Below, piece by piece: positions 25,301-34,193 of a stretch of 64,000 nt of DNA. The stretch comes from JBGTFE01 sp036403235 (GTDB lineage Bacteria > Acidobacteriota > Blastocatellia > Pyrinomonadales > Pyrinomonadaceae). The notes under the pieces were generated by a model. It was not told the DNA's origin, made no database searches, and was given only the letters and a program-made list of their open reading frames with translations. Made by a program: the position numbers and the translations under genes. Within the stretch, counting starts at the first letter, position 1. Every line of letters starts with the position of its first letter. The stretch is taken from the NCBI GenBank assembly GCA_036403235.1, contig DASWRI010000033.1:62001-126000 (forward strand), written 5' to 3'.

Positions 25301-25825
25301 ATGCCAATCGGAAGACCTTTTAATTTCAAACAGTGGATTGAAGAACACCGGCATCTCTTAAAACCGCCGGTCGGAAATCAATGCGCGTATGACGCCGAAG
25401 ATTTTATCGTGATGGTCGTCGGCGGCCCGAACTCGCGCAAGGATTATCACTGGGACGAAGGCGAGGAATTTTTCTACCAGCTCGAAGGCGATATTACGGT
25501 AAAAATTCAGGAAGACGGCCGCGCAATCGATGTTCCGGTGCGCGAAGGCGAGATTTTTCTGCTGCCGCCGCGCGTCCCGCACAATCCGGTTCGCGGCGCA
25601 GACACGGTCGGAATGGTGATTGAACGCAAACGCCGGACGGGCGAAAAAGATGGTCTGCTTTGGTTTTGCGAAAACTGCAACGAAAAGCTGTACGAGGAAT
25701 ATTTCGAGCTCGAAGACATCACAACGCAGTTTCAGGGAGTTTTCAAACGATTTTACGAAAACGAAAAGCTGCGAACCTGCAAAAACTGCGGCGCGGTCAT
25801 GCAGCCGCCTCCGGTAGCGAGCTAA
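25301..25825 (+). CDS. nbaC: 3-hydroxyanthranilate 3,4-dioxygenase
   Basis: 174 residues from the ATG at 25301. Cupin fold with iron ligands H50 and E56 (DYHWDEGEEFFYQLEGD) and H94 (RVPHNP), plus the substrate-binding NQCAYDAEDF region. The C-terminus holds a second metal site of two CxxC pairs, C123/C126 and C160/C163, as in bacterial enzymes. It opens the ring of 3-hydroxyanthranilate to 2-amino-3-carboxymuconate semialdehyde. The product goes to the decarboxylase encoded at 26479. An in-frame upstream start at 25253 overlaps the DUF1697 gene and is unlikely. Confidence 0.93.
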   Translation: MPIGRPFNFKQWIEEHRHLLKPPVGNQCAYDAEDFIVMVVGGPNSRKDYHWDEGEEFFYQLEGDITVKIQEDGRAIDVPVREGEIFLLPPRVPHNPVRGADTVGMVIERKRRTGEKDGLLWFCENCNEKLYEEYFELEDITTQFQGVFKRFYENEKLRTCKNCGAVMQPPPVAS

Positions 25826-25885
25826 TAAATTGAGTTCTAATCCGGAATTATTGATATAACTTTAATTTTCTTAAATCGAAGAAAA

Positions 25886-26344
25886 ATGGCGACGCTTTTA
25901 GATGAATTATTGCAATTAATTTCCGCATTTGAGGAAAATGAAATCGAATATGCGGTATGCGGCGGCTTGTCTTTAGCAATTCACGGATTTGCGCGGGCAA
26001 CGTTGGATATAGATATTTTGATTCAACCCGAATCGCTGGAAAAAGCGTTTAAGGTCGGCGCGGAAAATGGTTTCGACATACACGGGCTTGATATTTCGCT
26101 TAAGGAAAGGGTAGTCGAAATCCGGCGCGTGTCAAAAATTGACTCAAATGGCGAAGTGCTTTCACTCGATTTATTGCTCGTTACGCCGCAGGTTCAAGAC
26201 GTTTGGGAGACGCGCGAGAAAATTGATTTTATCGGCAAAAAGCTTTTGGTCGTTTCGCGCGAGGGCTTAATAAAAATGAAGCGTCTGGCCGGCCGACCGC
26301 AGGATTTAGCGGATATTTCAAGGTTAGAAAATGAAGAAAGTTGA
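25886..26344 (+). CDS. Nucleotidyltransferase-fold protein
   Basis: 152 residues. EYAVCGGLSLAIHGFARATLDIDILIQ carries the GG-x(n)-D-x-D signature of minimal nucleotidyltransferases of the AbiEii/DUF6036 kind. The later LSLDLLLV and DLADISRLENEE agree with that group. Such proteins are found in toxin-antitoxin and defence settings, but also alone. The next small gene overlaps it by 14 bases. It interrupts the tryptophan-catabolic genes without an obvious link to them. The target is unknown. Confidence 0.75.
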   Translation: MATLLDELLQLISAFEENEIEYAVCGGLSLAIHGFARATLDIDILIQPESLEKAFKVGAENGFDIHGLDISLKERVVEIRRVSKIDSNGEVLSLDLLLVTPQVQDVWETREKIDFIGKKLLVVSREGLIKMKRLAGRPQDLADISRLENEES

Positions 26345-26492
26345 TATGTCCGAACAGGCTATTCTAAGACGATTAAAGACCGTTGACCGGCTTCGTGAGC
26401 TGTGTCTGTCTTTGATGAAAGCGAAAAAAATCTCGGACGAAAAAGCAAAAAAAAACGAACCGACTGTAAAAAAGGCTGATGCTCAAAATTGA
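26331..26492 (+). CDS. 53-residue lysine-rich small protein
   Basis: A short open frame with good spacing: AAGG lies about 8 bases before the ATG at 26331, and it overlaps both the nucleotidyltransferase gene (14 bases) and the decarboxylase gene (14 bases). The product (MKKVDMSEQAILRRLKTVD...) is basic and helical. An ATG at 26346 is an alternative start. Overlap on both sides suggests coupled translation. It could be a partner of the nucleotidyltransferase; no family is recognised. Confidence 0.5.
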   Translation: MKKVDMSEQAILRRLKTVDRLRELCLSLMKAKKISDEKAKKNEPTVKKADAQN

Positions 26493-27489
26493 CGTTCACA
26501 CGCATATTTTGCCGAAGGAAATTCCCGTCTGGAAAAAGCGATTCGGCTACGGCGGATTTATCACGCTCGAACATCATAAACCATGCTGCGCGCGGATGTT
26601 GCGCGATGACGGGACGTTTTTTCGCGAGATTGGAGACAACACGTGGAGCGCCGAAAAACGCGTCGAGGAATGCGCTAAACTCGGCGTCGATGTTCAGGTT
26701 TTATCGACCGTCCCCGTTATGTTCAATTATTGGGCCGAAGCCGCCGACTGCGCCGAAACCGCAAAATTTTTGAATGACGGCGTTTTGGAAATCGTCAAGA
26801 GATTCCCGAAACGATTCGTCGGTCTCGGAACCGTCCCGATGCAGGACGCGCGACTCGCCGTCAAAGAGCTCGAACGATGCAAAAATATCGGTTTGGCGGG
26901 CGTGCAAATCGGCTCGAACGTCAATCAGATAAACCTCGGCGAGCCGCAGTTTTTTGATTTTTTTAAAGCGTGCGAAGAACTTGAAATGGCGGTTTTCGTT
27001 CATCCGTGGGAGATGATGGGCGAGCGCGATATGCAGAAATACTGGCTGCCGTGGCTCGTCGGAATGCCGGCCGAAACTTCGCGCGCGATTTGCTCTCTGA
27101 TTTTTTCGGGAACGCTCGAAAAATGCAAGAATTTGCGGATTTGCTTCGCTCACGGCGGCGGCTCGTTTCCCGCGACCGTCGGACGTATCGAACACGGTTT
27201 CAAAGTTCGTCCCGATTTGTGCGCCGCCGACAACAAGTGCAATCCGCGCGATTATTTCGGCAGAATTTATTTCGATTCGCTGACTCACGATGCTGCGATG
27301 CTCGATTATTTAGTGAAGATTGCCGGCGCTGAAAAAGTTGCGCTCGGCACGGATTACCCGTTTCCGCTCGGCGAGCTTGAGCCTGGAAAATTGATTGAAT
27401 CGATGAATTTCGATGAAGCGACAAAAGCAAATCTGCTGCACGGCGCGGCCTTGCGCTGGCTCAATCTGGAAAAGCGCCGTTTTGAATGA
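26479..27489 (+). CDS. nbaD: 2-amino-3-carboxymuconate-6-semialdehyde decarboxylase
   Basis: 336 residues, the normal ACMSD length. Amidohydrolase zinc ligands H7 and H9 (IDVHTHILPKE), a His in AVFVHPWEMMG, a His in ICFAHGGGSFP and the Asp in LGTDYPFPLGE are all in place. It decarboxylates the ring-opened product of 3-hydroxyanthranilate to 2-aminomuconate semialdehyde, pulling flux away from quinolinate and NAD synthesis. It overlaps the preceding small gene and ends at a terminator, so this transcript unit closes here. Confidence 0.92.
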   Translation: MLKIDVHTHILPKEIPVWKKRFGYGGFITLEHHKPCCARMLRDDGTFFREIGDNTWSAEKRVEECAKLGVDVQVLSTVPVMFNYWAEAADCAETAKFLNDGVLEIVKRFPKRFVGLGTVPMQDARLAVKELERCKNIGLAGVQIGSNVNQINLGEPQFFDFFKACEELEMAVFVHPWEMMGERDMQKYWLPWLVGMPAETSRAICSLIFSGTLEKCKNLRICFAHGGGSFPATVGRIEHGFKVRPDLCAADNKCNPRDYFGRIYFDSLTHDAAMLDYLVKIAGAEKVALGTDYPFPLGELEPGKLIESMNFDEATKANLLHGAALRWLNLEKRRFE

Positions 27490-27498
27490 TAAAAGTGA

Positions 27499-27534
27499 AA
27501 AGCTGGGGAAATTATAATTTCTCCGGCTTTTTTT
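27499..27534 (+). terminator. Rho-independent terminator
   Basis: AAAGCTGGGGAAATT (27499-27513) pairs with AATTTCTCCGGCTTT (27516-27530) with two G-T type mismatches, followed by T residues. It ends the dioxygenase/decarboxylase transcript. Confidence 0.8.
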
Positions 27535-27551
27535 GACTGGCAAATTTGAAT

Positions 27552-27983
27552 TTATTTTATTTCGGCTAAAGCAACCTGCGTGCTCGGGATTTTTTCCTGC
27601 ATTTTTTTGGCTGTGCGCCTTTCGACTCGGGACATGGCGATTGAAATTCTCGCGTCTCCGGTCAGTATTTTCGTCAGAAATCGCCGGCTATCGTAACGAT
27701 TAAATACAAGCTCCGGCTGTTTTTTTGAAGTTTCGCCGCGTGCGGCCACCAAAATCGTCTGCAGCTTGTCTCCTTTTTCGTCTTCCAGAGTCAAGCTTGC
27801 GCAGTTGGCCGAGAGCCTCGCGGTTTTTATCACATAACTGCCCGCTTGATAAGATTTTCCGCCGACGTTGAAGTCAAACGGAATATTCGTTCTGTAGATG
27901 CTGACGGTCTGCGCTTTTGCCGAAACGGCTGAGAATACGACGAGCAGGCTTAAGATTGCAGTAATTTGAATTAATTTTTTCAT
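27552..27983 (-). CDS. Small secreted protein of unknown function
   Basis: 143 residues from the ATG at 27983, preceded by GGAGG. A clear signal peptide (LSLLVVFSAVSAKAQ) is followed by ~118 residues of beta-rich sequence (IPFDFNVGGKSYQAGSYVIK) and a basic C-terminus. Many acidobacterial genomes encode exported proteins of this layout; no function is known. It is read opposite to the flanking pathway genes, between two of their transcripts. Confidence 0.75.
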   Translation of the reverse strand: MKKLIQITAILSLLVVFSAVSAKAQTVSIYRTNIPFDFNVGGKSYQAGSYVIKTARLSANCASLTLEDEKGDKLQTILVAARGETSKKQPELVFNRYDSRRFLTKILTGDARISIAMSRVERRTAKKMQEKIPSTQVALAEIK

Positions 27984-28119
27984 GATGCCTCCGTTATCGT
28001 ATGAATTTAGTCGAAGACTTTCGCCTTCATCATTTAACGCGGCAAAATGCGGCAAATTGTATCAATTTTTAATTCGGGCTTTCAAAACTCGCGCTTTTCT
28101 ATTAAATTCAACAATATAA

Positions 28120-29400
28120 ATGCAGACACAGACATTAAAATTTGAAGCTTCCCGCTGGTTTGCCGAAGACCTCGACGCAAGCGACGCGCTCAAAGATTTC
28201 AGAGAAAAATTTTATATTCCGCGCACGCCGAGCGGCATGGAAATTTTGTATTTCACCGGAAATTCGCTCGGTCTTCAGCCGAAAACTGCACGCGCGCACA
28301 TCGAACAGGAATTAAACGACTGGGCGAATTTAGGCGTCGAAGGACATTTTCACGCGAAAAATCCGTGGATGCCGTATCACGAAATCGTCGCCGAACAAAT
28401 GGCGAAACTCGTCGGCGCGCGCGCCGCAGAAACGGTTGTGATGAATTCTCTGACCGTAAATCTGCATCTTCTGATGGTTTCGTTTTATCGCCCGACGCGC
28501 GCGCGCCATAAAATCGTCATCGAAGCGGGCGCGTTTCCGTCCGACCAGTATGCCGTTCAGTCACAGATAAAATTTCACGGATTCGACCCGGCAAACTCGC
28601 TGGTTGAGCTCGCGCCGCGCGAAAACGAAACGCTTTTAAGAACGGAAGACATTGAGCGGACGATTGCCGAAAACGCGGATTCGATTGCTTTAATTCTGCT
28701 CGGCGGCGTCAATTATTACACCGGGCAGGCTTACGATATGCGGCGCATCACGGAAATCGGCCACAAATTCGGCGCCGTCGTCGGCTTCGATTTGGCGCAC
28801 GCGGCGGGAAACATCGAGCTTCATCTGCACGACTGGAACGCGGATTTTGCCGCCTGGTGTTCGTATAAATATCTAAATGCCGGGCCGGGCGGAATCGCGG
28901 GCTGCTTTGTTCACGAACGTCACGCCGACGCGTTCGATTTGCCGCGTTTTGCGGGCTGGTGGGGACACGACAAGCAGACGCGTTTTCTGATGGATTCAAA
29001 ATTCGTCCCGATGCGCGGCGCGGAAGGCTGGCAGCTATCGAATCCGCCGATTTTCCAGCTTGCCGCCTTAAAAGCCTCACTCGACATTTTCGAAGAAGCC
29101 GGAATGTCGGCTTTGACCGAAAAATCAAAGAAATTAACCGGCTTTCTGGAATTTTTGCTCAATGAAATTCACGAGCAAAGAATCTCGATTATCACGCCTT
29201 CAAACGCAAACGAGCGCGGCTGCCAGCTTTCGATTCGCGTCAAAAATGCGGACAAAAATCTTTTCCGAAAAATTACGGCCGAGCGCGTCAGCGCCGACTG
29301 GCGCGAGCCCGACGTCATTCGCGTCGCGCCCGTGCCGCTTTACAACACCTTCGCGGAGGTTTATAAATTCACGGAGATTTTAAGAAATTGCCTCGTATGA
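28120..29400 (+). CDS. kynU: Kynureninase
   Basis: 426 residues, full length. Fold-type I PLP enzyme with FTGNSLGLQPK near the start, VMNSLTVNLHLLM, VGFDLAHAAGN, and the PLP lysine in AAWCSYKYLNAGPGG; WQLSNPPIFQLAALKASL is also typical. It cleaves kynurenine or 3-hydroxykynurenine to (3-hydroxy)anthranilate and alanine. It overlaps the VOC gene by an ATGA, and the monooxygenase and formamidase-like genes follow. Confidence 0.95.
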   Translation: MQTQTLKFEASRWFAEDLDASDALKDFREKFYIPRTPSGMEILYFTGNSLGLQPKTARAHIEQELNDWANLGVEGHFHAKNPWMPYHEIVAEQMAKLVGARAAETVVMNSLTVNLHLLMVSFYRPTRARHKIVIEAGAFPSDQYAVQSQIKFHGFDPANSLVELAPRENETLLRTEDIERTIAENADSIALILLGGVNYYTGQAYDMRRITEIGHKFGAVVGFDLAHAAGNIELHLHDWNADFAAWCSYKYLNAGPGGIAGCFVHERHADAFDLPRFAGWWGHDKQTRFLMDSKFVPMRGAEGWQLSNPPIFQLAALKASLDIFEEAGMSALTEKSKKLTGFLEFLLNEIHEQRISIITPSNANERGCQLSIRVKNADKNLFRKITAERVSADWREPDVIRVAPVPLYNTFAEVYKFTEILRNCLV

Positions 29401-29753
29401 AACTGGGAAAAATGATGATATTTGTTTCCGACATATCGGAAGCAAAACGATTTTACGGCGACGTTTTGGGATTTCCGGTAAAATCGCTGCTGGAAAATCG
29501 TATCGAATTCGCTCATGAAGTTTGCGATTTCATCGCCTTTAAGTGCGAGAAAAATGCGGTCGTCAATGATTACAGCAACGTCGCGCGCTCGGTTTTTGTT
29601 TTTGAAGTCGAATCGATTGAAAAATCTCTTACGAATTTGCGCGCCAAGGGCGTAAAGTTTTTGCACGACGAGCCGGCCGAAAACGATTTCTCGCGCTACG
29701 CCGCATTTTGTGACCCGTTCGGAAACGTTCACGAGATTTTCGAGCGCAAATAA
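29397..29753 (+). CDS. VOC-family (glyoxalase-like) protein
   Basis: 118 residues from the ATG at 29397, which overlaps the kynU stop as ATGA. Two beta-alpha-beta-beta units of the vicinal-oxygen-chelate fold are visible (MMIFVSDISEAKRFYGDVLGF and YAAFCDPFGNVHEIFE). Family members are small metal-dependent isomerases, dioxygenases or resistance proteins. Translational coupling to kynU suggests a link to tryptophan catabolism, but the reaction is unknown. Confidence 0.75.
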   Translation: MKLGKMMIFVSDISEAKRFYGDVLGFPVKSLLENRIEFAHEVCDFIAFKCEKNAVVNDYSNVARSVFVFEVESIEKSLTNLRAKGVKFLHDEPAENDFSRYAAFCDPFGNVHEIFERK

Positions 29754-29832
29754 AAATACCCGAAAGAGACAGCACAAAAGCCTCGCGCCGTTTCTTACGG
29801 ATATTTTATTCCCAAGTTTTTTGTTTTAATTT

Positions 29833-29952
29833 CTAGCGCATAAAGAATCCGAGCACCCAGTAAAGAAGCAAAAATATCAAAATTGTGCTGATTAAGCCTC
29901 CGCCTAATTTCCACGCGCCCGCTGCCGCCAATCCACCTCTTAACAAACCCAT
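29833..29952 (-). CDS. 39-residue membrane microprotein
   Basis: The ATG at 29952 follows a strong GGAAGGAG. The product begins MGLLRGGLAAAGAWKLGGG and ends in one membrane helix (ISTILIFLLLYWVLGFFMR), a layout similar to small 'lmo0937-like' membrane proteins. It lies alone on the minus strand between two plus-strand genes. Function unknown. Confidence 0.65.
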   Translation of the reverse strand: MGLLRGGLAAAGAWKLGGGLISTILIFLLLYWVLGFFMR

Positions 29953-30045
29953 GATTTTATTTCTCCTTCCCTTGTAATAATTTAATGCACCATTTGGTTG
30001 CGTTAAATTAAAATGCAATAATCATTCCAAAAAACGTTTTAAGCT

Positions 30046-31395
30046 ATGGCAAAGCAAAAAGTAATCATCGTCGGCGCCGGACTCGCGGGCTCTCTGCTCG
30101 CCATTTATCTCGCTAAACGCGGCATCGAAACTGACGTTTACGAAGCGCGCGGCGACATGCGAAAAGCGGAAGTCGCCGCCGGACGCTCGATAAATCTTGC
30201 GCTTTCCGACCGCGGAATTGCCGCGCTGCGCGAAGTCGGAATGGACGAATACATGCTCGCCGAAGCCGTGCCGATGTTCGGCAGAATGATTCACGCGGTG
30301 GACGGAAGCACGAAGCTTCTGCCCTACAGCGGGCGCAAAGGCGAATACATCAACTCGATTTCGCGCGCCGGTCTGAACATCGCTTTGATAAATGAAGCCG
30401 AAAAACACGCCGGAGTCAGATTTTTTTTCGACCGCAAGTGCGCCGATTTTGACTGCCAAACGAGTGCCGCGACAATGGAAAACGTCGAAACGGGCGAGCG
30501 ATTTTCGGTTACGGGCGAAACTTTAATCGCCACCGACGGCGCGGGCTCGGCAATCCGAAACCGGATGATTCACGACGTTCCGCGGTTTAATTTTTCGCAA
30601 AGCTGGCTCGAACACGGCTACAAAGAGCTTCATATTCCGCCGGGCGCGGACGGCTCGTTTTTGATGGAGAAAAACGCTCTGCACATCTGGGCGCGTGGTT
30701 CTTTTATGATGATTGCGCTGCCGAATTTCGACGCCAGCTTTACCTGCACGCTTTTTCTGGCGCACGCGGGCGAAAACAGCTTTGAGCGATTGACGGACGA
30801 AAAATCTCTGATGGATTTTTTTCGGGTAAATTTTCCGGACGCGATTTCTTTGATGCCGACTCTGACGGAAGATTTTTTCGCCAATCCAATCGGAAACCTG
30901 GGCACAATCAAATGTTTTCCGTGGAACGTCGAAGGCGAGGCGCTGCTTCTCGGCGACGCGGCGCACGCCGTCGTTCCCTTCTACGGTCAGGGAATGAACT
31001 GCGCTTTTGAAGACTGCCGCGTGCTCGACTCTTTAATCGAAAAACACGACGGCGACTGGAAAACGATTTTCACAAAATACGGCGCGCTCAGAAAAGAAAA
31101 TACCGACGCTATCGCCGATATGGCTGAAGAAAATTTCTACGAGATGCGCGACGCCGTCGCCGACCCAATTTTCCAGCGAAAAAGAGCGCTCGAAACCCGT
31201 CTCGAACAAACTTTTCCCGATTATTTTTCCAAATATTCGATGGTCACCTTCCGCGAAGATTTGCCGTATTCAATCGCTAAAAAAAGAGGCAACGCGCAGG
31301 ACGAGCTATTGATGAAAATCTGCGCCCAAGTTGATGACGCGAGCAAGATTGATTTGAATGAAGTGATGAAAATTGTAAAAGCCGTTTCATTTTAA
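30046..31395 (+). CDS. kmo: Kynurenine 3-monooxygenase
   Basis: 449 residues, normal length. FAD-binding GxGxxG (IIVGAGLAGSLLAIYLAKRG), a GRSINLALSDRG stretch, the DG motif (ATDGAGSAIRNRM) and the GD motif (LLLGDAAHAVVPFYGQGMNC) are all present. A C-terminal helical extension follows, as in known KMOs. It hydroxylates L-kynurenine with NADPH and O2. It directly abuts the formamidase-like gene (stop at 31395, start at 31396). Confidence 0.95.
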   Translation: MAKQKVIIVGAGLAGSLLAIYLAKRGIETDVYEARGDMRKAEVAAGRSINLALSDRGIAALREVGMDEYMLAEAVPMFGRMIHAVDGSTKLLPYSGRKGEYINSISRAGLNIALINEAEKHAGVRFFFDRKCADFDCQTSAATMENVETGERFSVTGETLIATDGAGSAIRNRMIHDVPRFNFSQSWLEHGYKELHIPPGADGSFLMEKNALHIWARGSFMMIALPNFDASFTCTLFLAHAGENSFERLTDEKSLMDFFRVNFPDAISLMPTLTEDFFANPIGNLGTIKCFPWNVEGEALLLGDAAHAVVPFYGQGMNCAFEDCRVLDSLIEKHDGDWKTIFTKYGALRKENTDAIADMAEENFYEMRDAVADPIFQRKRALETRLEQTFPDYFSKYSMVTFREDLPYSIAKKRGNAQDELLMKICAQVDDASKIDLNEVMKIVKAVSF

Positions 31396-32232
31396 ATGAT
31401 GATTTTATCTGCTGAAATAAACAATCAAATTTGTAAAATCGACGAAAAAAACCCGCTCGATATATCGATTCCTTTAATTTTCGGCGGCGCGCAGCCGAAC
31501 GCTTACGGTGTCGAAAGAGCGACTTCGACGCCCTGCAAGGCGGGCGCGCTCGTCGGCGACACGAGGCGCGGCGGAAGCTGTAATTTCGAGCGGATAACCT
31601 TTATTCCGCACTGCAACGGCACGCACACCGAGTGCGTCGGGCACATCACACACGCGAGAATTTCGATTCACGATTCGCTAAAAGATGCGTTCATTCTCTC
31701 AACACTTATTTCCGTCGAGCCCGAAAAAGCAAATCAAACAAACGAAACTTACGCCGTCGAATTAAACGAAGACGATAATTTGATTACCAGAAAATCAATC
31801 GAAACCGCTCTGCAAAATTTAGAAAATCAAAACTCGAAAATCGAAAATCAAGCTTCGCCCGGGTTGATTATCCGCACTTTGCCCAACGGCGAGAGCAAAA
31901 AAACGCGCGTTTATATCGAACAGATTCCGCCGTTTTTCTCGACTGCTGCAATGCAGTTTATCGTTTCAAAAAATATAAGACATCTGCTCGTCGATGTGCC
32001 TTCGATTGACCGGATTTTCGACGAGGGAAAGCTTTCAAACCACCGGATTTTCTGGAACGTCGCGCAAGGCGCATTTGAAATTAACGCGGAAAGTTTTATT
32101 CACAACACAATTACCGAATTGATTTTCGTCAGCGACGAGATTGCCGACGGAAACTATCTCCTGAATCTGCAAATCGCCGCCTTTCAATCGGACGCCGCGC
32201 CGAGCCGTCCGATTCTTTTCGATTTAATCTGA
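31396..32232 (+). CDS. kynB: Cyclase-family hydrolase, probable kynurenine formamidase
   Basis: 278 residues, longer than typical KynB (~210). It carries the metal-binding core FIPHCNGTHTECVGHI. Compared with the usual HxGTHxDxPxH, the first His position is Cys (with a His one place earlier) and the Asp is Glu. ISIPLIFGGAQPNAYG and a C-terminal FISSDEIADGNYLL-like beta segment support the family. Directly following the monooxygenase gene, it probably hydrolyses N-formylkynurenine, but the altered metal site leaves another amide or lactone as an option. It converges on the MFS gene with a 9-base overlap. Confidence 0.7.
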   Translation: MMILSAEINNQICKIDEKNPLDISIPLIFGGAQPNAYGVERATSTPCKAGALVGDTRRGGSCNFERITFIPHCNGTHTECVGHITHARISIHDSLKDAFILSTLISVEPEKANQTNETYAVELNEDDNLITRKSIETALQNLENQNSKIENQASPGLIIRTLPNGESKKTRVYIEQIPPFFSTAAMQFIVSKNIRHLLVDVPSIDRIFDEGKLSNHRIFWNVAQGAFEINAESFIHNTITELIFVSDEIADGNYLLNLQIAAFQSDAAPSRPILFDLI

Positions 32233-33507
32233 AGCTTTGTCCAGACTGCGGCTGCCGAGATAAAGAACAATCGCGCCGATGAGACACGAAATCGGGCAGA
32301 TGAGCAATGTATAGCGCATCATTTCCGCGTTGGCGATGACGCCCGTCTGCGGATTCGACACGATTCCGGCGAAATCGTTGAGCTTGGCGATTAAATTCGC
32401 GCCGATGAGATAGGCGGCGATATTGACCGAGAAAAAATAGATTGAAACGGCGAGTCCGCGCAAGTTTGCGCCCGCGATTTCGGTTGCGTCGGCGGCGGCC
32501 GCGCCGAGCCACGCGAGCGCCGCGAAGAGCAGCACAAATGCCACCGGAATTATCAGCGCAAAACTGCTGCTGGATAAAATCAAAAGCCACAAAACGACGG
32601 AAATGGCCGAAAGACACGCGCCGTAAAGCATGCGCCCGCCGCGCCTTTTGCGGCGAAACCGATCGGCAAGCGCGCCGCCGAAAACGGTCGCCGGAACTCC
32701 CGCCGCGAGCGTTAAAATTCCCGTCCAGTAGCCGATTGTCGGAATCGGCAGATTGTATAGCGAATTTAGATATGTCGCGCCCCAAACCGAAATATTGTTT
32801 GTCGCCAGCCCGAAAAACGCGTAACCGACGCACAACAGAACGAACGATTTATTGGAAACGAGCTTTCGCCAATCGGCGCTCGAATAGCTTTCTTCCGATG
32901 CGGAAAAAGTTCTTCTTTCCGGCTCGCGCAGAAAAAAAACGAAAATGGCGACGAGAATGCCGGGAAAACCGACCAGATAAAAAGCTTCGCGCCAGCCGAA
33001 CTGACTCAGATAACCGCCGAAAATCGCGGCTAATCCCGCGCCGATGGCAATTCCCATCGAGTAAACGCTCGTCACGGTCGCGCGTTTTGTTGGCGGAAAA
33101 TAATCGACCAGAAGCGAAATTGCCGCCGGCCCGAGCGTCGCTTCGCCGACGCCGACGCCGACGCGGCAGATTAAAAGAGTCCAGAAACCATCGGCAAATC
33201 CGGTCAAGCCGGAAAATAAACTCCAGAGCGCGAGACCGACGGCAATCAATTTCGTGCGCGAAGTCCGGTCGGCCAGTCGCCCGAAAGGAATGCCGAGAAC
33301 CGTATAAAAAATCACAAATGCCGAAGCGCCGAGCAGCGTCAACTGAAAATAGGAAAGCATCATTTCCTTTTTTATCAGCGGAAACAAAAGATAAATTATC
33401 TGCCGGTCGAGAAAGTTCATCACATAGACGAACATCAAAAGACCGAGCGCATACCAGGCGTAGTCTGAAGTGGTCTCGGAAGATTTGGTTTCTAAGTTTT
33501 CGGGCAT
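32224..33507 (-). CDS. MFS transporter
   Basis: 427 residues with twelve predicted membrane helices. The A-like motif FGRLADRTSRTKLI lies between helices 2 and 3 and a second copy GGALADRFRRKRRGGR lies between 8 and 9. It resembles the Spns/organic-anion type carriers (WYALGLLMFVYVMNFLDRQI). The location beside the kynurenine genes suggests uptake or export of tryptophan-derived acids, but no substrate can be named. Its 3' end overlaps the formamidase-like gene by 9 bases in convergent orientation. Confidence 0.88.
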   Translation of the reverse strand: MPENLETKSSETTSDYAWYALGLLMFVYVMNFLDRQIIYLLFPLIKKEMMLSYFQLTLLGASAFVIFYTVLGIPFGRLADRTSRTKLIAVGLALWSLFSGLTGFADGFWTLLICRVGVGVGEATLGPAAISLLVDYFPPTKRATVTSVYSMGIAIGAGLAAIFGGYLSQFGWREAFYLVGFPGILVAIFVFFLREPERRTFSASEESYSSADWRKLVSNKSFVLLCVGYAFFGLATNNISVWGATYLNSLYNLPIPTIGYWTGILTLAAGVPATVFGGALADRFRRKRRGGRMLYGACLSAISVVLWLLILSSSSFALIIPVAFVLLFAALAWLGAAAADATEIAGANLRGLAVSIYFFSVNIAAYLIGANLIAKLNDFAGIVSNPQTGVIANAEMMRYTLLICPISCLIGAIVLYLGSRSLDKASD

Positions 33508-33547
33508 AGTTTTTCAGATTTTAGATTTGCGGAAAATTTAATGGATA

Positions 33548-34018
33548 TTATTCTTCTTTATCGGATTTTTCCTCTTTTTCACCGCCAAACCAGATTTCAC
33601 GCATGGCGTCGGTGCCGGGAATAAATTTTTCCCACATCTGCGGAGTCGTCGTCATATTCATCATTTCGCGAAAACGACGGTCAAATTCTTCTTTGGTCTT
33701 AAGATAGGCTTCGAGACTCGTCGCCAGGTGATTGCGGAAAAAATCCTGTAGCAATTCTTCGCGCGTTCGCAAAAGCTGAAAAAGAAATGATAAAGGCAGC
33801 AAATTTACTCTCTGTTTTTCCTCTTCGAGAATCAACTGCATCAAAATCGATTTTGTCACGTCTTCTTTGGTTTTCGAATCGATAACCCGAATGTCGTGCC
33901 CGTCGCGGATGATTTTTACCAAATCCTGATACGTCACGTAATTGCTTGTCTCCGTATTATAGAGACGCCGGTTTCCGTATTTTTTGATGACGACATAATC
34001 CGAATTTTTTTGTGCCAT
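33548..34018 (-). CDS. phaR: PHA synthesis regulator PhaR
   Basis: 156 residues. The N-terminal domain reads VIKKYGNRRLYNTETSNYVTYQDL and DIRVIDSKTKEDVTKSIL, the PHB/PHA accumulation regulator DNA-binding domain. The following helical part (LPLSFLFQLLRTREELLQDFF) senses polymer. PhaR represses phasin and synthase genes until polymer granules bind and remove it. It diverges from the phasin gene across a 280-base region that carries a perfect palindrome. Confidence 0.93.
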   Translation of the reverse strand: MAQKNSDYVVIKKYGNRRLYNTETSNYVTYQDLVKIIRDGHDIRVIDSKTKEDVTKSILMQLILEEEKQRVNLLPLSFLFQLLRTREELLQDFFRNHLATSLEAYLKTKEEFDRRFREMMNMTTTPQMWEKFIPGTDAMREIWFGGEKEEKSDKEE

Positions 34019-34193
34019 AGCGAAGAATTTAGCTTGATTTGTTTGTTGTCGCTTACTAATTTACTAGAAAAATTGTATTTTATCAACCTAATTAGCAAAA
34101 TATTGCAGTTGCGAATGTGTTTTTCATAGTATTGAGTTGATTCTTGTCTTAATTGACTTTTTAATCGCTATAAACGTTAGGCTTATGTTTATT

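Noticed and set aside
32442..33509. 355-residue open frame antisense to the MFS gene
   Set aside because: Extremely Arg/Lys-rich without domains; a shadow of the real transporter gene, whose helices and motifs are clear.
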